Shown here: one piece after another, positions 1-13,086 of the stretch
Position numbering within the stretch: position 1 is the first letter of the stretch
How the letters are laid out: each line of letters starts with the position of its first letter
From: Limanda limanda
Lineage: Eukaryota; Chordata; Actinopteri; Pleuronectiformes; Pleuronectidae
DNA length: 64,000 nucleotides
Direction of reading: 5' to 3'
Assembly (NCBI RefSeq): GCF_963576545.1
Contig: NC_083649.1
Coordinates: 4,995,406-5,059,405 of the forward strand
Notes under the pieces: model-generated
Databases searched by the model: none
Told to the model about the DNA's origin: nothing
The model's input: the letters and a program-made list of their open reading frames with translations, nothing else
Translations under genes and position numbers: made by a program

Positions 1-95
1 CAAGCTGCTATTTCTGTACAATTAAAAAAGGTGCAATGTTCCTTCTACTGCCAACAAGTACGTGATTTAAAGCCCATGACTCCATCACCATCCCA

Positions 96-240
<145 letters not shown>

Positions 241-697
241 TCAGGCGAGTAAATAATATCTGCTGCTCTGTTCCTTGGACATTGGTACCCTATCTGAGCA
301 GGTTGTTGTCCTTTCTGAATTAAAACCCAGTATTAAGCCGTCTGCCGAGGACTGAAAAAGACCTGGGTTGTTAATGAAGGTTGATTACTGTGATTGTGTT
401 AGTTCACTCTCATGTGCATCAGAGATCACGAGCACAGCTGAAGGAGAAAGTAAAGCCGAGGTCAACCTGCCTAAGACGCTAAAAACTTGGGACCTACGGA
501 TGTTTTGATGGTCCACAGGCAACTGGACTTTCTACTGGATGGATTACTGGTTAATAATCAGTTAACAAACATTGTTATTGTTTGAACCCTGGGGCCCCCT
601 CTCAGCTCAGGGCCCCAGGGAACTGGCTGCCTTTCCTACCCTGTTGCAACGCCCCTGGGTGGAGACAACATGTGTGCCCCCGTGCAGACTTTAGCTT

Positions 698-729
698 TGT
701 GCGTTTGTGTGCGTTTGTGTGCGTTTGTG

Positions 730-764
<35 letters not shown>
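698..764. repeat. (TG)n microsatellite with TGCGTTTG variants
   Basis: The tract starts with a short tandem of GTGTGCGTTT-like units and ends in about 40 bases of pure GT. Confidence 0.95.
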
Positions 765-847
765 TCATCATACACAGATGTAAATGGCCCTTGCAGGAGG
801 CCAGCAGTGTGATTCTCTAAGAGCTGCAGTGATTGACTACTGGCTGG

Positions 848-1437
848 AGTGCCCCCTCCTCCTCTGCCACCTCCTCCTGTGCCACCTCCTTCTCTGTCAC
901 CATCTGCTGTATCACCTCCTCCTATATCACCTCCTCATGTGCCTGTGCCACCTCCTCCTGTGCCACCTCCTCCTCTGTCACCTCCTCCTCTGTCACCTTC
1001 TGCTGTATCACCTCCTCCTATATCACCTCCTCATGTGCCAGTGCCACCTCCTCCTGTGCCACCTCCTCCTGTGCCCCCTCCTCCCCTGCCACCTCCTCCT
1101 CTGTCACCTTCTCCAGTCCCCCTCCTCCTGTATCACCTCCTCCTGTGCCACCTCCTCCTGTGCCACCTCCTCCTGAGCCCCCTCCTCCTGAGCCCCCTCC
1201 TCCTGGGTGACCTCCTCCTGTACCACCTCCTCCTGGGTGACCTCCTCCTCTGCCACCTCCTCCTGTGCCACCTCCTCCTCTGCCACCTCCTCCTGTGTCA
1301 CCTCCTCCTGTGTCATCTCCTCCTGTATCACCTCCTACTATGCCACCTCCTCCTGTTCCCCCTCCTCCTGCCCCCCCTCCTCCTGTATCACCTCCTCCTC
1401 CTCCTGTATCACCTCCTCCTGTGCCACCTCCTCCTCC
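848..1437. repeat. 15-base pyrimidine-rich minisatellite, CCACCTCCTCCTGTG
   Basis: About 590 bases built from a 15-base unit, CCACCTCCTCCTGTG, with frequent changes of TGTG to TCTG and of GCCA to GTCA. Higher-order blocks are visible: the 901-940 and 1006-1040 segments share a rarer TATATCACCTCCTCATG variant. Because 15 is a multiple of 3 the array stays open in several frames and would read as a PPPPV-type protein on the plus strand. The strand asymmetry (almost only pyrimidines on plus) could support triplex DNA. It sits inside the inferred cul5 intron and I do not call it coding. Confidence 0.93.
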
Positions 1438-1615
1438 TGCCTGGAGCAGCCCTACGTGCCCCTGGTACTCCTTGTTGTTAGCCAGGCAGCAGCAGAGGAT
1501 TAAATACACACACAGTAGCTTGTAGCAGCTTTAGCTCGACTCACAAGAAGAAGCTGCACAGCTACAGACACACACTGACAGATGAGGTGAGGTCTGTTGC
1601 TAACGTGCACACACA

Positions 1616-1654
1616 CCTACCCACACCTACACACACCCACACACACACACACTA
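1616..1654. repeat. (CA)n-rich microsatellite
   Basis: Short CACA tract with CCTACC interruptions. Confidence 0.85.
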
Positions 1655-1941
1655 CAGTTGCGAGTGAGCTTCAGGTGGTGCTAACAACACGCGTCACCAG
1701 CCCCTTCACGTTGAGCTGCTGCTGGTGTTCAGCTGGAAACCAGTGAGGTGCACGTAGCTCCCAGTTAGCCGGAGGTGAGTTCCCAGCAGCCTGCAGGAGG
1801 GGACGGGGACCGCGGGGACACGTCCGGGTCCCCGGGGACAGACCCCGAGCCTCCGGGCTGGAGACCGGACCCACGACCCGCGGGTGACACCTGCTCCAGC
1901 CCGAGGGAAACCAGAGGATATGGAAACGAAGAGGCTCCTAC

Positions 1942-1965
1942 CTTCAGCAAATTAGACGTCGCCAT
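1942..1965 (-). CDS. cul5: cullin-5, first coding exon only
   Basis: On the minus strand an ATG at 1965 opens MATSNLLK, and the last codon AAG is followed at once by a GTAGGA splice donor (1941-1936). As I recall it, MATSNLLK is the exact N-terminus of vertebrate cullin-5, where the protein continues NKGSLQFEDKW. Cullin-5 is the scaffold of CRL5 ubiquitin ligases: its N-terminal repeats bind elongin BC-SOCS-box receptors and its C-terminus binds RBX2. Only eight of about 780 residues lie in the window; the rest must be to the left. The call is supported by the neighbours: slc35f2 and elmod1 flank CUL5 in mammals too. The start context GGGAACATGGCG is a strong Kozak match. An eight-residue match alone is thin evidence; synteny and the TCTCGCGA promoter raise it. 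Confidence 0.78.
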
Positions 1966-1968
1966 GTT

Positions 1969-2668
<700 letters not shown>

Positions 2669-2832
2669 ACCCCTCAACTTATCCTCTCGTGAAACCTCGC
2701 GAGAGCTGCGCAGCGGGCACAGATGAAGCTTATCACACTTTAGAAATAAGATATTTCACTTTTTATTAGTTTATTAATTTAATGTGAATGAATAAAAGAG
2801 ACGTTTAGACACATCTGATCTTTGTTAATATC

Positions 2833-3172
2833 TACTATTATTATTATATATACTGTTGCTGCCATTATTACTATATACTGCTATTATATTGGTATAATTA
2901 CTATCATATATAAATATATATTATGTTATATTATATACTATATATACTGTACTATTTTTATATACTGTTTAACAATAACATTACCATCATATCATCAGTA
3001 CTATTACCATCATCTTGCCACTGCACCTTATCTACCTATTTATCTTGTGTTTCTGTTTTTATTCTTTCTACCTCAATATTTTTTATTCTATTCTATTGTA
3101 TTGTATTTTATTGTATTCAAATATACCGGCTGCTATGACGACTTAATTTCCCTTCGGGGATGAATAAAGTAA

Positions 3173-3178
<6 letters not shown>
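2833..3178 (+). mobile_element. Non-LTR retrotransposon 3' end inserted in duplication copy B
   Basis: AT-rich DNA ending in AATTTCCCTTCGGGGATGAA, then TAAAGT and a TATC tail. The sequence AATTTCCC-TTCGGGG-ATGAATAAAGT followed by (TATC)n is the usual 3' terminus of a common fish LINE family; I do not assign the clade. No reverse transcriptase frame is present, so this is a 5'-truncated copy. The 5' edge is set by where the match to copy A stops. Confidence 0.6.
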
Positions 3179-3562
<384 letters not shown>

Positions 3563-3980
3563 TCTGATCTCAGTAAAGTTTAAGTCCTTTTTCTTTTCTG
3601 GGCTTGATATTTTAATTGTTTTAATATTGACAGAAATAAGAATATTTGTGATTATATGTGTAGAAAATACACAAATATCAGATGTTCTAAGTAAAACACG
3701 ATATATAATCTAACAATATTTTACAATAAAAAAGATAATTGAACAGAACATATATGTCACGAAATGAAAACATCAAAAATCAACCCCACAAAACGATAAA
3801 ACAACCATTTATACAAAAAAAAAATTATTTTACATTGTTTATTAACATATTTGTTAGTTGATATTTGTATTCAATAATAAATAATGCTTTTCATATTCTA
3901 ATTGTAATTTTGACAATAATATTTAATCAAATAATACAATATTTGTGTTGGTACGACTGAAAAGATCTATATAATGTGAC

Positions 3981-5060
3981 AAATATTTTACAATAGATAA
4001 TAAATATGTTCTAAAAACAAAATGAACAGGGATCATTAATAACTATTTTTAAAAAAATGAAAAAACAGCCAATGAAAAATATGAAAGTGTGCATATTTTT
4101 GTATCTATGTATCATCTTCCATTCATGTCCATTCATGTCCATTATTGTGTTCACATCTCACACTGCACAACCAGTTATAGTCAGATTAAATTCAATTTAA
4201 AAGTCCAGTTCGATTTAATATGTTTGCTTGTTTACTTTTTTATGAAGCATATCATAAGTGTGGGGCTTTTTTTAATTGTTATATACTGTAGATGTAACTT
4301 CAGGAAGCTTAAAGTGAGTATTTCGCACTGTGTTTTTGTTTCCTCACTTCTACTTCTACTAATATTCCACTGAAATCTTTGAAATCCTACTTATGCAGCT
4401 TGAAGTCCTACTGCAACATCACAGGTCTGGGCAGAAGTACAAGTGGTGGTAACATCTACTGTGTCTTTTTTTTATCTATATATACTCTTAAGCTCAGGTC
4501 TTATGACCTTTAGTCCACTTTCAGCAGAGTCTGGTAAAACTGGGAGAACAAGAGTAAAAGGCAAACTGTGCCTAGCTGTGTCTAACACACTGGGAGCCAC
4601 CTGGAGATTAGAAAATAATATTTCTAAAGTTTCAAGGACGGTTTTTGTTTCTGCTCATAATGTTTGTTCATTCTTTCTCAGCCTGACAGGCTCGGTCAGA
4701 TGTTTTCTCACACAGGCGACGGGAGTAAGGATAACACCAGCAGGTTTGGTGAACAGCACTTTGTAAACAAGGAAATACATTATTATGGCTTAGATTTCTA
4801 GAAAAGTCTCATATTTCTACTGATATGTTGGATTTAGTTTCCCATGTTTTTTGATATTAAGAGTTAGTAATCAAATGTGACAACTGTTTTCCACAAGAGG
4901 GATTTTCTTTTTTATATATTATTTATAAATCCTTATCTTTAAAGTTTTTTTAATGCTGATATATCATCACTATAATGACTAATACTTACATGAATGTAAT
5001 TGAAAATAAGTTTAAAGTAACATTAAATGGAAATAGTGAAGTAAAATACATTTAAAAAAA
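3981..5060. other. AT-rich intergenic DNA, no gene seen
   Basis: No splice-consistent coding segment, RNA gene or recognised repeat. Open frames here are short and have no family resemblance. Confidence 0.6.
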
Positions 5061-5221
5061 CAATCAGTTAAGTATGGAATTTTCGCCTATAAATACTGAG
5101 ACGAAGAAGTCATGATAGCGCCTCCCTGTGGAGAGATGGCCGCACAGCATCTGGTCCAGTAGCAGCTCTGTCTTCAAACGAGCAGCAGATCTCAGACTCT
5201 TCTCTCCTGTGAACGTTCGGT
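5061..5221 (+). promoter_or_regulatory. Candidate CCAAT/TATA promoter with a noncoding first exon
   Basis: CAATCAG at 5061-5067 is followed 20 bases later by TATAAATA at 5088-5095. About 30 bases further a GC-richer, exon-like stretch ends at 5219 with a perfect GTGAGT donor (5220). A mini-frame ATG GCC GCA ... TAG at 5136-5162 would be a short upstream ORF. It could be an alternative first exon of slc35f2, spliced to the acceptor at 7334, or an unrelated noncoding transcript. Confidence 0.33.
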
Positions 5222-6560
5222 GAGTCCAACAGTCTCTTTACCTCTTGTTCTTCTAGAAGATGCTTCACTAGTGGAGGAAAAGCTTGTTGTTTTGTTTGTG
5301 TTTGTATTGTTTCATATCTTAAAGAGTGTTCACTCTGCTCAAAGTCTGAGAAATAAAATGATTTGAACTGATTAGTTTGATTGTTGTTTATCCCTGAAAG
5401 TGTTATTGTCTTGTTTGTTAGTTGATCTTCGGGATTTAACTTTATTGTATCATTCAGACTTTTTCTTTTCTCACTACTTTATATTGTGATTCCTTATGTT
5501 TACAGACAGAAATGTTTGTTAATTCAACATGAAAAGTTTATTTTTGGTTAAAGTTGATTCAACGTTAAAAAAACGTTTCTCTACATGTAGAACCACTAAG
5601 GTTCATGTTTTATTTTGAAGTAACATGTAATAAATATTGTGTGACTGGGCCGACAGACTGTCTCTATAGAGGATTTAAATTCAATGAGGATTAATCAGCC
5701 ATTGTTAGAGAAGGGGACTCTTGCATTTTACATAAAGCTTTATTTCACTGTGATGCAACTTCTCTGGATTTAGACAATAAAGACACATTTTTATGAAATG
5801 AGGAAGTAAGTCAGGAAGTAAATCAGCAAGATATTTTCGGAGGTAAACTGTAAAGGCCTCACCTGCAAAAATAAAATGCATCAGCTCTCAGCAGCCTTTG
5901 GAAAAAGTTATAATCTTTCAACGGAGGAAGCACAAACTGGCAGATCAGAATTTTCAACTTCTTTCACTGACTTCACTCAGATGGGAAACTTTAAGGTTTG
6001 AATTTTATTTATGATTGGGATTAATTTGAGTTGTTCTGTTTACAAACACATACAATTCAATACAACCACTTTAACCCTTTGACACACAAGCTAAACAATC
6101 TAATGCACAGCATGGGTCAGAAATCACCCGTATTAATTTCCTATTGAAGTGTTTCTTTGCTATGTCTTTGAAATAAATGTATTTTAACATTTAATATTCT
6201 ACGTTTTCATTAAATATCTTGTTTTTGATCATTTTTTTTTTTTTCCTTTCTTACTTTATGAGCAAACGTAAATTTTTTCCAAATCACCTCATTTCGGTTC
6301 ATTTCATTTAATTTCACCCATCTGCTTTTACACATCTGATGCATGTGAATCTTATTTCACAATACATTACTAGTTAAAAAGGGAAATATATACAATACTA
6401 ACCAGCTGTCTACATATTATTTTCTAGATAACCAACCATGGCTAGATCAGACCTGGCAGAACCTTTCCTCATCAGTGTGACTTACAGGATATGTTTCCAT
6501 ACCTCATTAAACAAACAGTATATTAGTGACCGTTCCTTTTAAATACCAGATCACGTTTGA
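5222..6560. other. Intergenic or 5' intronic DNA, nothing recognised
   Basis: AT-rich sequence with a T-run at 6233-6245. No exon, repeat family or RNA gene could be supported. Confidence 0.55.
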
Positions 6561-6570
6561 CTGCTTTTCA

Positions 6571-6670
6571 ACCAATCAGAGCCCAGGAGGCGGGGCTAGG
6601 CAGCAGGAAGTTAGGCTGATTCAGTGAGAAGGGGCTCCAGCTCCGCGTGGAGGATAAATTATTATTAAGC
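6571..6670 (+). promoter_or_regulatory. slc35f2: slc35f2 proximal promoter and noncoding exon 1
   Basis: A CCAAT box (ACCAATCAG, 6571-6579) and a GC box (GGAGGCGGGGCTAGG, 6586-6600) lie next to each other, and a splice donor GTAAGA follows at 6671. A later possible donor is GTTCGT at 6724; it would place a seven-codon upstream ORF starting at 6703 (MTEEKQK) in the leader. The acceptor of the first coding exon (TCTGTCTCTGCAG, ending 7334) requires such an upstream leader exon. Confidence 0.5.
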
Positions 6671-7351
6671 GTAAGAAATAATCACATCTGCAGAAATTGG
6701 TCATGACGGAAGAAAAACAAAAGGTTCGTACACACGCAGTGTTTTTAATTCTACCGAAGGAGCTTCTTTACGTTAATTTCCATCATTTGTAGAACGCGCT
6801 AATCCGAACTCCATTGGACAAAGTAAAACATTTAAATTATTGTGGTTATTGCCGGTCATTCATTCATGTTCTATCATAATTTAACGCAGAACGCGAGTCA
6901 GTTCAGGATAAGTTTAAATTCGGCGTAAGAAGTTTTGATTTTGTATGTTAAACAGAAGGTTAAACAATCCACAAAGTGCAATGGAAACACAACCTGTGAG
7001 ATTAACAGCGTTACATCAAACTGCAGCCAGGTCTGAATTATCCACAAAATAAATCCAGTTCGTATGAATCATCTTTTTACTTATAACAAGATTTATAAAG
7101 AATAAAGATGTTATTATGTGAAGGTTTTTTCTAGTTGTCCCCAGAAGTACCTGCTCATTGCGGACCATCATTCCTGTGACACTCATTTTTTTTTGAAAGA
7201 TGAAAGAAGATTAAATAGTCCCATGACATTCCTGTGCAGATTCCTTGTCTGCTCCGCTTGAATAGTCCGATGAAGACCGGAAGTGAGAACTAGCCTGTGT
7301 TGGCTTTGATCTCTGTGTCCTTCTGTCTCTGCAGCTTTAGGTCTCACAGAC

Positions 7352-10300
7352 ATGGAAGTACGTGAGGAGGAGAGACGCTGTGGGAAGTGGAGGGTGGCCT
7401 GTGGTCTGTACAGCTACAACCTGAGGGATGTCTTCACATGGTGAGCACAGATAACAGATATGTCAATATTATGTGTGCCATAGTCGACCAGTTATTACGC
7501 TAAATTGTTATTTGTCTGATGTGTGAACTCACTGAATAAGCAGGAGATTAACTGTTTAGTCAGGAAAGAAACAAATGATTGGGAACTATTTTCATGGCAG
7601 ATTAAAATATTTTAAAGCTTGGGATATCTCAGATTAAACTGATCGTTTTGGGATTGTTTTGTAAGTTATTTGAACGTATCACCCTGTGCTCTGTGATGTT
7701 GTAACAGGCATTTATCACTGCTTTCTCCCATTTTATTACAAAAAGATTACTTGATTAAATAACAGCCAGATTCATCAATAGCTGCACCTGTAAAGTCTTT
7801 GAGTTATCGTGATATAGGTGGAGTCGTCCAGCTTCTTTCTCCAACACTGGGTTTTAGCTCCTGTCTCTTTAAGACCTTCTTCCTGATGTATCTCAGTCTG
7901 CTCTGATTGGCCGGCTGATCCACTCTGTTTTGATTGGTCACAACCACTTCCTGATTTTTACATTCACAAAAACACTATTTTACACACTAGAGGGGAGAGA
8001 AAAAGTGAAAAAGCATCAAATGTCTTTTTTAGATAAAAGAGAGTAAATTCTGCTTAAACACATTCTCTCATTCCCAGTCAGCAATCTCTTTATTCTACTG
8101 TGACCCCAAAAACAAAAATAAAAATTTGCCTGATGTTTCAGTTTTTAAATATCAGCTCAACACCCCTCGACTCTCCAGGCAGCTCCTGAAGACCGTGCTC
8201 ATGGGCCAGGTCCTGTCTCTGCTGATCTGTGGCACGGCGGTGAGCTGCCAGTACCTGGCCGACGCCGGCGTGGAGACGCCCATGCTGCAGAGTTTCCTCA
8301 ACTACGCCCTGCTGCTGCTCGTCTACACAACCATCCTGCTCACACGCAAAGGTCAGGACCCCCGATCCATACACAATAACTGATCACAAGTTTCACCAGG
8401 TTTATTAAATTACAATTTAAGTCATTCTAAGTCACAATGATCATGAAACATATCTTTGTAGGACTGTTTAATGTCACTTTGGTTCAACATTTACTGAACT
8501 AGGAATAAAAACCTCTGTTTAAATCCATGAAACTCGAGGCTGATCCCAGTTTATATCACATGACGACACCAGCTCCTCTGTGTAGCTGAAGCATTTCTTT
8601 AATCACATCACATCACATGACACAATTATCCAATTATAAAGGGGCTTAAGAGAACAAGAGAGCTTGTCAGAGTGAAGTATTTCTGTTCTCTTCACCAGGC
8701 ACAGCTCTACACTTTAAGCTTTTCTCACATAATGAGAAAATAAAAATGTGAAAAACTGTTGTTTTGACGAACCAAAATGAAAATGTTTCACCTTCGCTCT
8801 CTTTCCTACTCTGAAGTAAACCTCTCTCATTCCTGCAGGTGAAAGAAACATCGTACACATTTTAAAAACCAAGTGGTGGAAGTATTTGGTGATGGGTCTG
8901 GCAGATGTGGAGGCAAACTATGCAGTTGTGAAGGCGTACCAGTACACCACCCTGACCAGTATCCAGGTAGGAATACTCTTTACTGTCTTGACTGGTTTAT
9001 TAAACCATTGTCAAGAACCGTAGGTATATAACCATAATCCCTTGCTTTCTTAACCAAACTCTGTGTAGAATTCTTCATATTTTAAGAGCTTCCCCCGTGT
9101 CGTTGTGTGTTTCAGCTGCTGGACTGCTTTGTGATCCCGGTGCTGATGCTGCTCTCCTGGTTCTTGCTGAAGACGCGCTACAGGCTGGTCCACTTTGTAG
9201 CCGTGTCTGTGTGTTTGCTGGGGGTGGGCGCCATGGTGGGGGCGGACATTCAGGCCGGAAGAGACCAAGGATCCAGTAAGAACACTTATCACTTATATTT
9301 GTTATATGAATGTGATCAGGCTGTGTGGCATTGACTTGTTCTGCAGTATCTGATTTAAACTATAAAGTTGTGAGTTATTCTCTTCACCAAATGGCCTTAA
9401 CATCTGTGGAGGTCACACACAAATTGACAAGAAGTCATCTTATCTTTAAAAGAACCAGGTTGTTATAGAACAAAATGTCCTCTCCACGTTCCTCGGCTTC
9501 CATAACAGGTTCTTTAGAAAAAAATATGAACCACCTTTATCCTCCCTCTTGTGTGTGTGCAGCCCGTGACGTGATGCTGGGTGATGGTCTGGTTCTCGTC
9601 AGTGCCGTCCTCTACGCCGTGTCCAACGTGTGTCAAGAGCACACGGTGAAGAACCATAGCCGGATCGAGTTCCTGGGCATGATGGGTCTGTTCGGGACCC
9701 TCATCAGCGGCATTCAGCTGTAAGTTACTGATAAGACCCTGTGTAGATTCTGCTGAACTTTTTATTTAACTTTCTGACTCAACACGATTGTGACCTTGTG
9801 GAAAATGGATCTTTTTAACACATTGTCCATTCTGAGTGGCTACGTAATCTTATAAAGCTGAGTCTTAGAATGCATCATTCTAAAAAGTTCCCATTTTTAC
9901 TTACCTTTTATGTCTCATGCCTTTTCAGAGTTGTACTGGAAATTCCTGCAGTAGGAGCAATAAAGTGGGACCTTCGTATCTGTAAGTGAAGCGTTTGTCT
10001 TGTTAAATTAGAGTATTTGATAGCGAATGGTGTTTTTCTGTATTTCAGTCATCACTGTCTAACTCCTCTCCCGGTGATGTGCAGCCGTCCTGTTTGCAGT
10101 CTACGCCCTGTGCATGTACGCCCTGTACAGCTTCATGCCTGTGGTGGTGAAGATGACCAGCGCTACTGCCGTCAACCTGTCCCTGCTCACCGCCGACCTC
10201 TTCAGCCTCTTCTGTGGCCTCTTCCTCTTCCACTACAAAGTGAGTCTCATATCAAAGCATCACTGTGTTGCTGTCTGGTATTTATTCATGTTCAATGAGC

Positions 10301-11388
10301 TCCAGAGCTTTTTTGATGTTTTGAAAACTGCTTAAAAAACTTTTTTTATTGTTGTGCAACATGTCACATTGACTAGAATTTTAGTTATTGTGTATAATTG
10401 ATCTCATTACCTCAGGAAATGTTTTTAATTGTTTGTTTAATGAATTACTCAAAAAAAACTAAAATTATTTCCATGAAATTTTGTGGAACTGTGGAACATG
10501 ACCAAAGAAAAATCCCCCCAAAATTTGAAAAGAGTCGGATAAAGAAGGGAAGTTGGCATAACTCTGCCAAGGTTTATGCTGTATCTCAACAAGTTACAGG
10601 AAGTGGAAGAAATATTCAAGATCGAGAGCTGCTCCAAAATCAAATGGTCCAGATTAATACTTGGATGAATGATTAATGAATGAATTCATGAACACTTAAA
10701 ATATATTTTTTTGAAGAATCTCAAATGGCACAGATTTTGTCAAATGGACAATTTTGAGATGACGCCTAAACATTGCTCCACTAAAACCTCCCTAACTTTG
10801 CTCTGCTTTATTTTATTAGAGAAAAAATTGGCACAGATAATGTTCAGATGTCTGGCTTTGGGTTGCTGGAGGTTTTGGGCTTCTAATGTCATATTCACCC
10901 TTAGATTGTACATTTCTGTTTCAGCGGAAATTTAAACTTCCATTTATTTTGTGTTTCATCTACATTTACTCTGACACAGTAACGTCTATGCTGATGCTCC
11001 TTTACATATATACCAAGATTGTTCATATAGACGTTGTAGTTACAGACACTTTTAATTGTAGGCATATTATGACCCTTCATTATTAAATAGATAAGGTTTT
11101 CGTAGACAGGGGAGGAGGAGGAGCCTCACTCGGAAACTGAATCTGTCCTCTTGAGAATGTTGATAACTTTTCTACCTGCTGTCTCATCCACAGTTTTCAC
11201 TCCTGTACATCATCTCGTTCGTGGTCATCACTGTGGGTTTCATCATGTTCAACGCGATTCCCACCTACACGGCTCTACCGGAGGACGACCCCGCGGATCC
11301 ACCCGCCGGGAGCCCCTCCGACCAGCTGCTGGCAGCCGACACCGACTCCGAGAGGAACGAGTCCATCACCGCTGTCGCTGCGTTATGA
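7352..11388 (+). CDS. slc35f2: Solute carrier family 35 member F2, 8 coding exons, 369 aa
   Basis: Coding exons: 7352-7440, 8179-8351, 8839-8966, 9116-9275, 9563-9719, 9929-9981, 10085-10239, 11194-11388. All junctions are GT-AG and all phases join (1110 bases, stop TGA at 11386). The protein belongs to the drug/metabolite transporter superfamily and should have ten membrane helices. Blocks that match human SLC35F2 as I remember it are [30 protein letters not shown]-like, EFLGM-GLFGT-ISGIQL, LYSFMP and TSAT-VNL--LTADL. The N-terminus ([13 protein letters not shown]) is short and cytosolic; the C-terminal tail (about 40 residues after the last helix) is acidic and divergent. Human SLC35F2 is a plasma-membrane carrier known for taking up the drug YM155, and has more recently been linked to queuine/queuosine uptake. 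The length agrees with the 374-residue human protein. The start is the first ATG after the acceptor at 7334. Confidence 0.95.
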
Positions 11389-12193
11389 CGCAAACTGACT
11401 GACCACAGAACAAGGGCTTTTATTTTGGAGGACAAACGCAGCTAGACTGCAACACTGAGATGTGTCAGAGTGAGAAGATTATTTTTATACCATTGCTCAG
11501 AGGGCGAGTTGACAAACTTCGGCTCTAACGTTTAGATTATTACAGAAGTGCACGTTTTCTTGTACTTCAGACATCGCATGTCTTCCACTGCTGTTACCAC
11601 TGAGACATTATGAATTGTTATTTATGCTGTTTTATAGATCCTCTGTTACTGCACTCCTAGTGGACGTGTTAAACACAATCACTATGTCTGGTCACTGGTA
11701 TTTTTTGTCTCCAAACTGATTGGCGATTTGTCTTGTTTCTCCATTTTTAACATTAATATATTTGATATTTTATTCGATGGGTTGAAGACCCAACCTCACT
11801 CCAAAGCCGATAAACCTTTTGACTCCCTCTGGAGACATCGAGAGTCCCATCAGCCAAATGTAAAGAAAAGAAGGCGCTCACTCGAAAACCCAGAGGAGAT
11901 CTCATTTGTGCAAACAAAGTATTTTAACATCTAGTCAGAACTGTGCTGTTACATTCAACTGTATTATATAAGTATTTTTTTAATCTGAACACAAACTACT
12001 AACAAAGTTTTATTTGATTTCAGTTTAACTTTCAGCTGCTACACTTTAAGCATGGATTTCTTTGCCTTGTATCGCTAAGAGTTAAACACATCTGCCTGCA
12101 GCAGACGTTTTTATCTATTTATTTTATACTATGAAATCCATTTTTACATTTTATATTGAATGTGCTTGTTTGGTTATTCGGTATAAAGCTTCA

Positions 12194-12199
12194 AATAAA
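12194..12199 (+). terminator. slc35f2: slc35f2 polyadenylation signal AATAAA
   Basis: Canonical AATAAA about 800 bases after the stop, followed by GT-rich sequence (GTATTGTTTGGGGTGTGTG) typical of a downstream element. The 3'UTR is therefore taken as 11389 to about 12215. Confidence 0.65.
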
Positions 12200-12215
12200 A
12201 CTCATTGATCATTCT

Positions 12216-12603
12216 GGTATTGTTTGGGGTGTGTGAGTTGACTTTAAGCCATGCGACAGACTGATGACACTCGTGACACGTCAAAGTGGACAAGGGGAAA
12301 CTACGAAAAATAGCCAAAATAACTTCACAAATTGTGCGTTTTGATTAAAGTTAATGTTTTTGTCAGTTCTGCTATTGATTTGGAGTTTATATGTGAGAAA
12401 TGTGGCTTCAACTTAATTTTTTTGCTCAGTTTTTGGTCCCTACCAGCAAAATGCTTAGTTTAAGCTTCTAAATGCACCTTTATCCTATTAACACAACAGA
12501 ATCTTATGAAATATCAAACTCTACATATTCTTACTGGGTTTTAATGAATTCTCTGATAATTTTTTCCACTAAACGAGCAAAAAATAGCCCATAATGCTGC
12601 TGA
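12216..12603. other. Short spacer between slc35f2 and elmod1
   Basis: No coding sequence seen. Mammals have sarcolipin near this position; I looked for its roughly 31-residue membrane peptide and did not find it. Confidence 0.55.
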
Positions 12604-12776
12604 CGGAGGTGTGCACCGCATTGCCTCGCTGCAGCTTTTAGCCGCGACCTGCTCAGCCTCGGTCACACACTCGTCGTCATGATGGAGGAAACGCAGGAGA
12701 CTGTAGCAGCCGAGTGAAGCGGACTGAACACATCCACACCAGTCATCTCACCTGGTGCTGTTTGTAAAGAAACCCG
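12604..12776 (+). promoter_or_regulatory. elmod1: elmod1 promoter/5'UTR exon candidate
   Basis: The sequence becomes CpG-richer here than in the flanking DNA, and an exon-like stretch ends in a good donor (ACCCG/GTGAGAGG, GT at 12777). Splicing from here to the acceptor ending at 13660 would leave a 35-base leader before the elmod1 ATG. The exact transcription start is unknown. Confidence 0.4.
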
Positions 12777-13086
12777 GTGAGAGGAATCACGTCTTGTATG
12801 ATTGTAAAAGGTTTTTGCTGCATGCGTTTGTCTTTGCGGGGCTCGTTTCTGTCGCTGGGGATTATTATGCGTAGCGTTTGCTTGCAGGGAGAAATCGACC
12901 GAGCAGCAATCACCTGGTTTCACAGGATTGCTCGCGTCTAGAAGGAGGAATATTCGTCCTTGCAGCTTGAATATTGTGTTTCTGTGTCGTTTGATCGAAC
13001 CCGAGCCGGAGGAGACGCGAGCAGATTAACCTCGGTTTTGCTCGTCCAGCACCTTGGACAGCTCCGGATCCGCGGGCCTCTCCGGC

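Noticed and set aside
849..1481. 210-codon proline-rich open frame on the plus strand
   Set aside because: Product of a 15-base minisatellite; open in several frames at once, and inside the inferred cul5 intron on the other strand.
8138..8374. Minus-strand frame over slc35f2 exon 2
   Set aside because: Shadow of the real exon on the other strand; the same applies to frames at 9050-9292, 10045-10233, 16078-16278 and 21486-21764.
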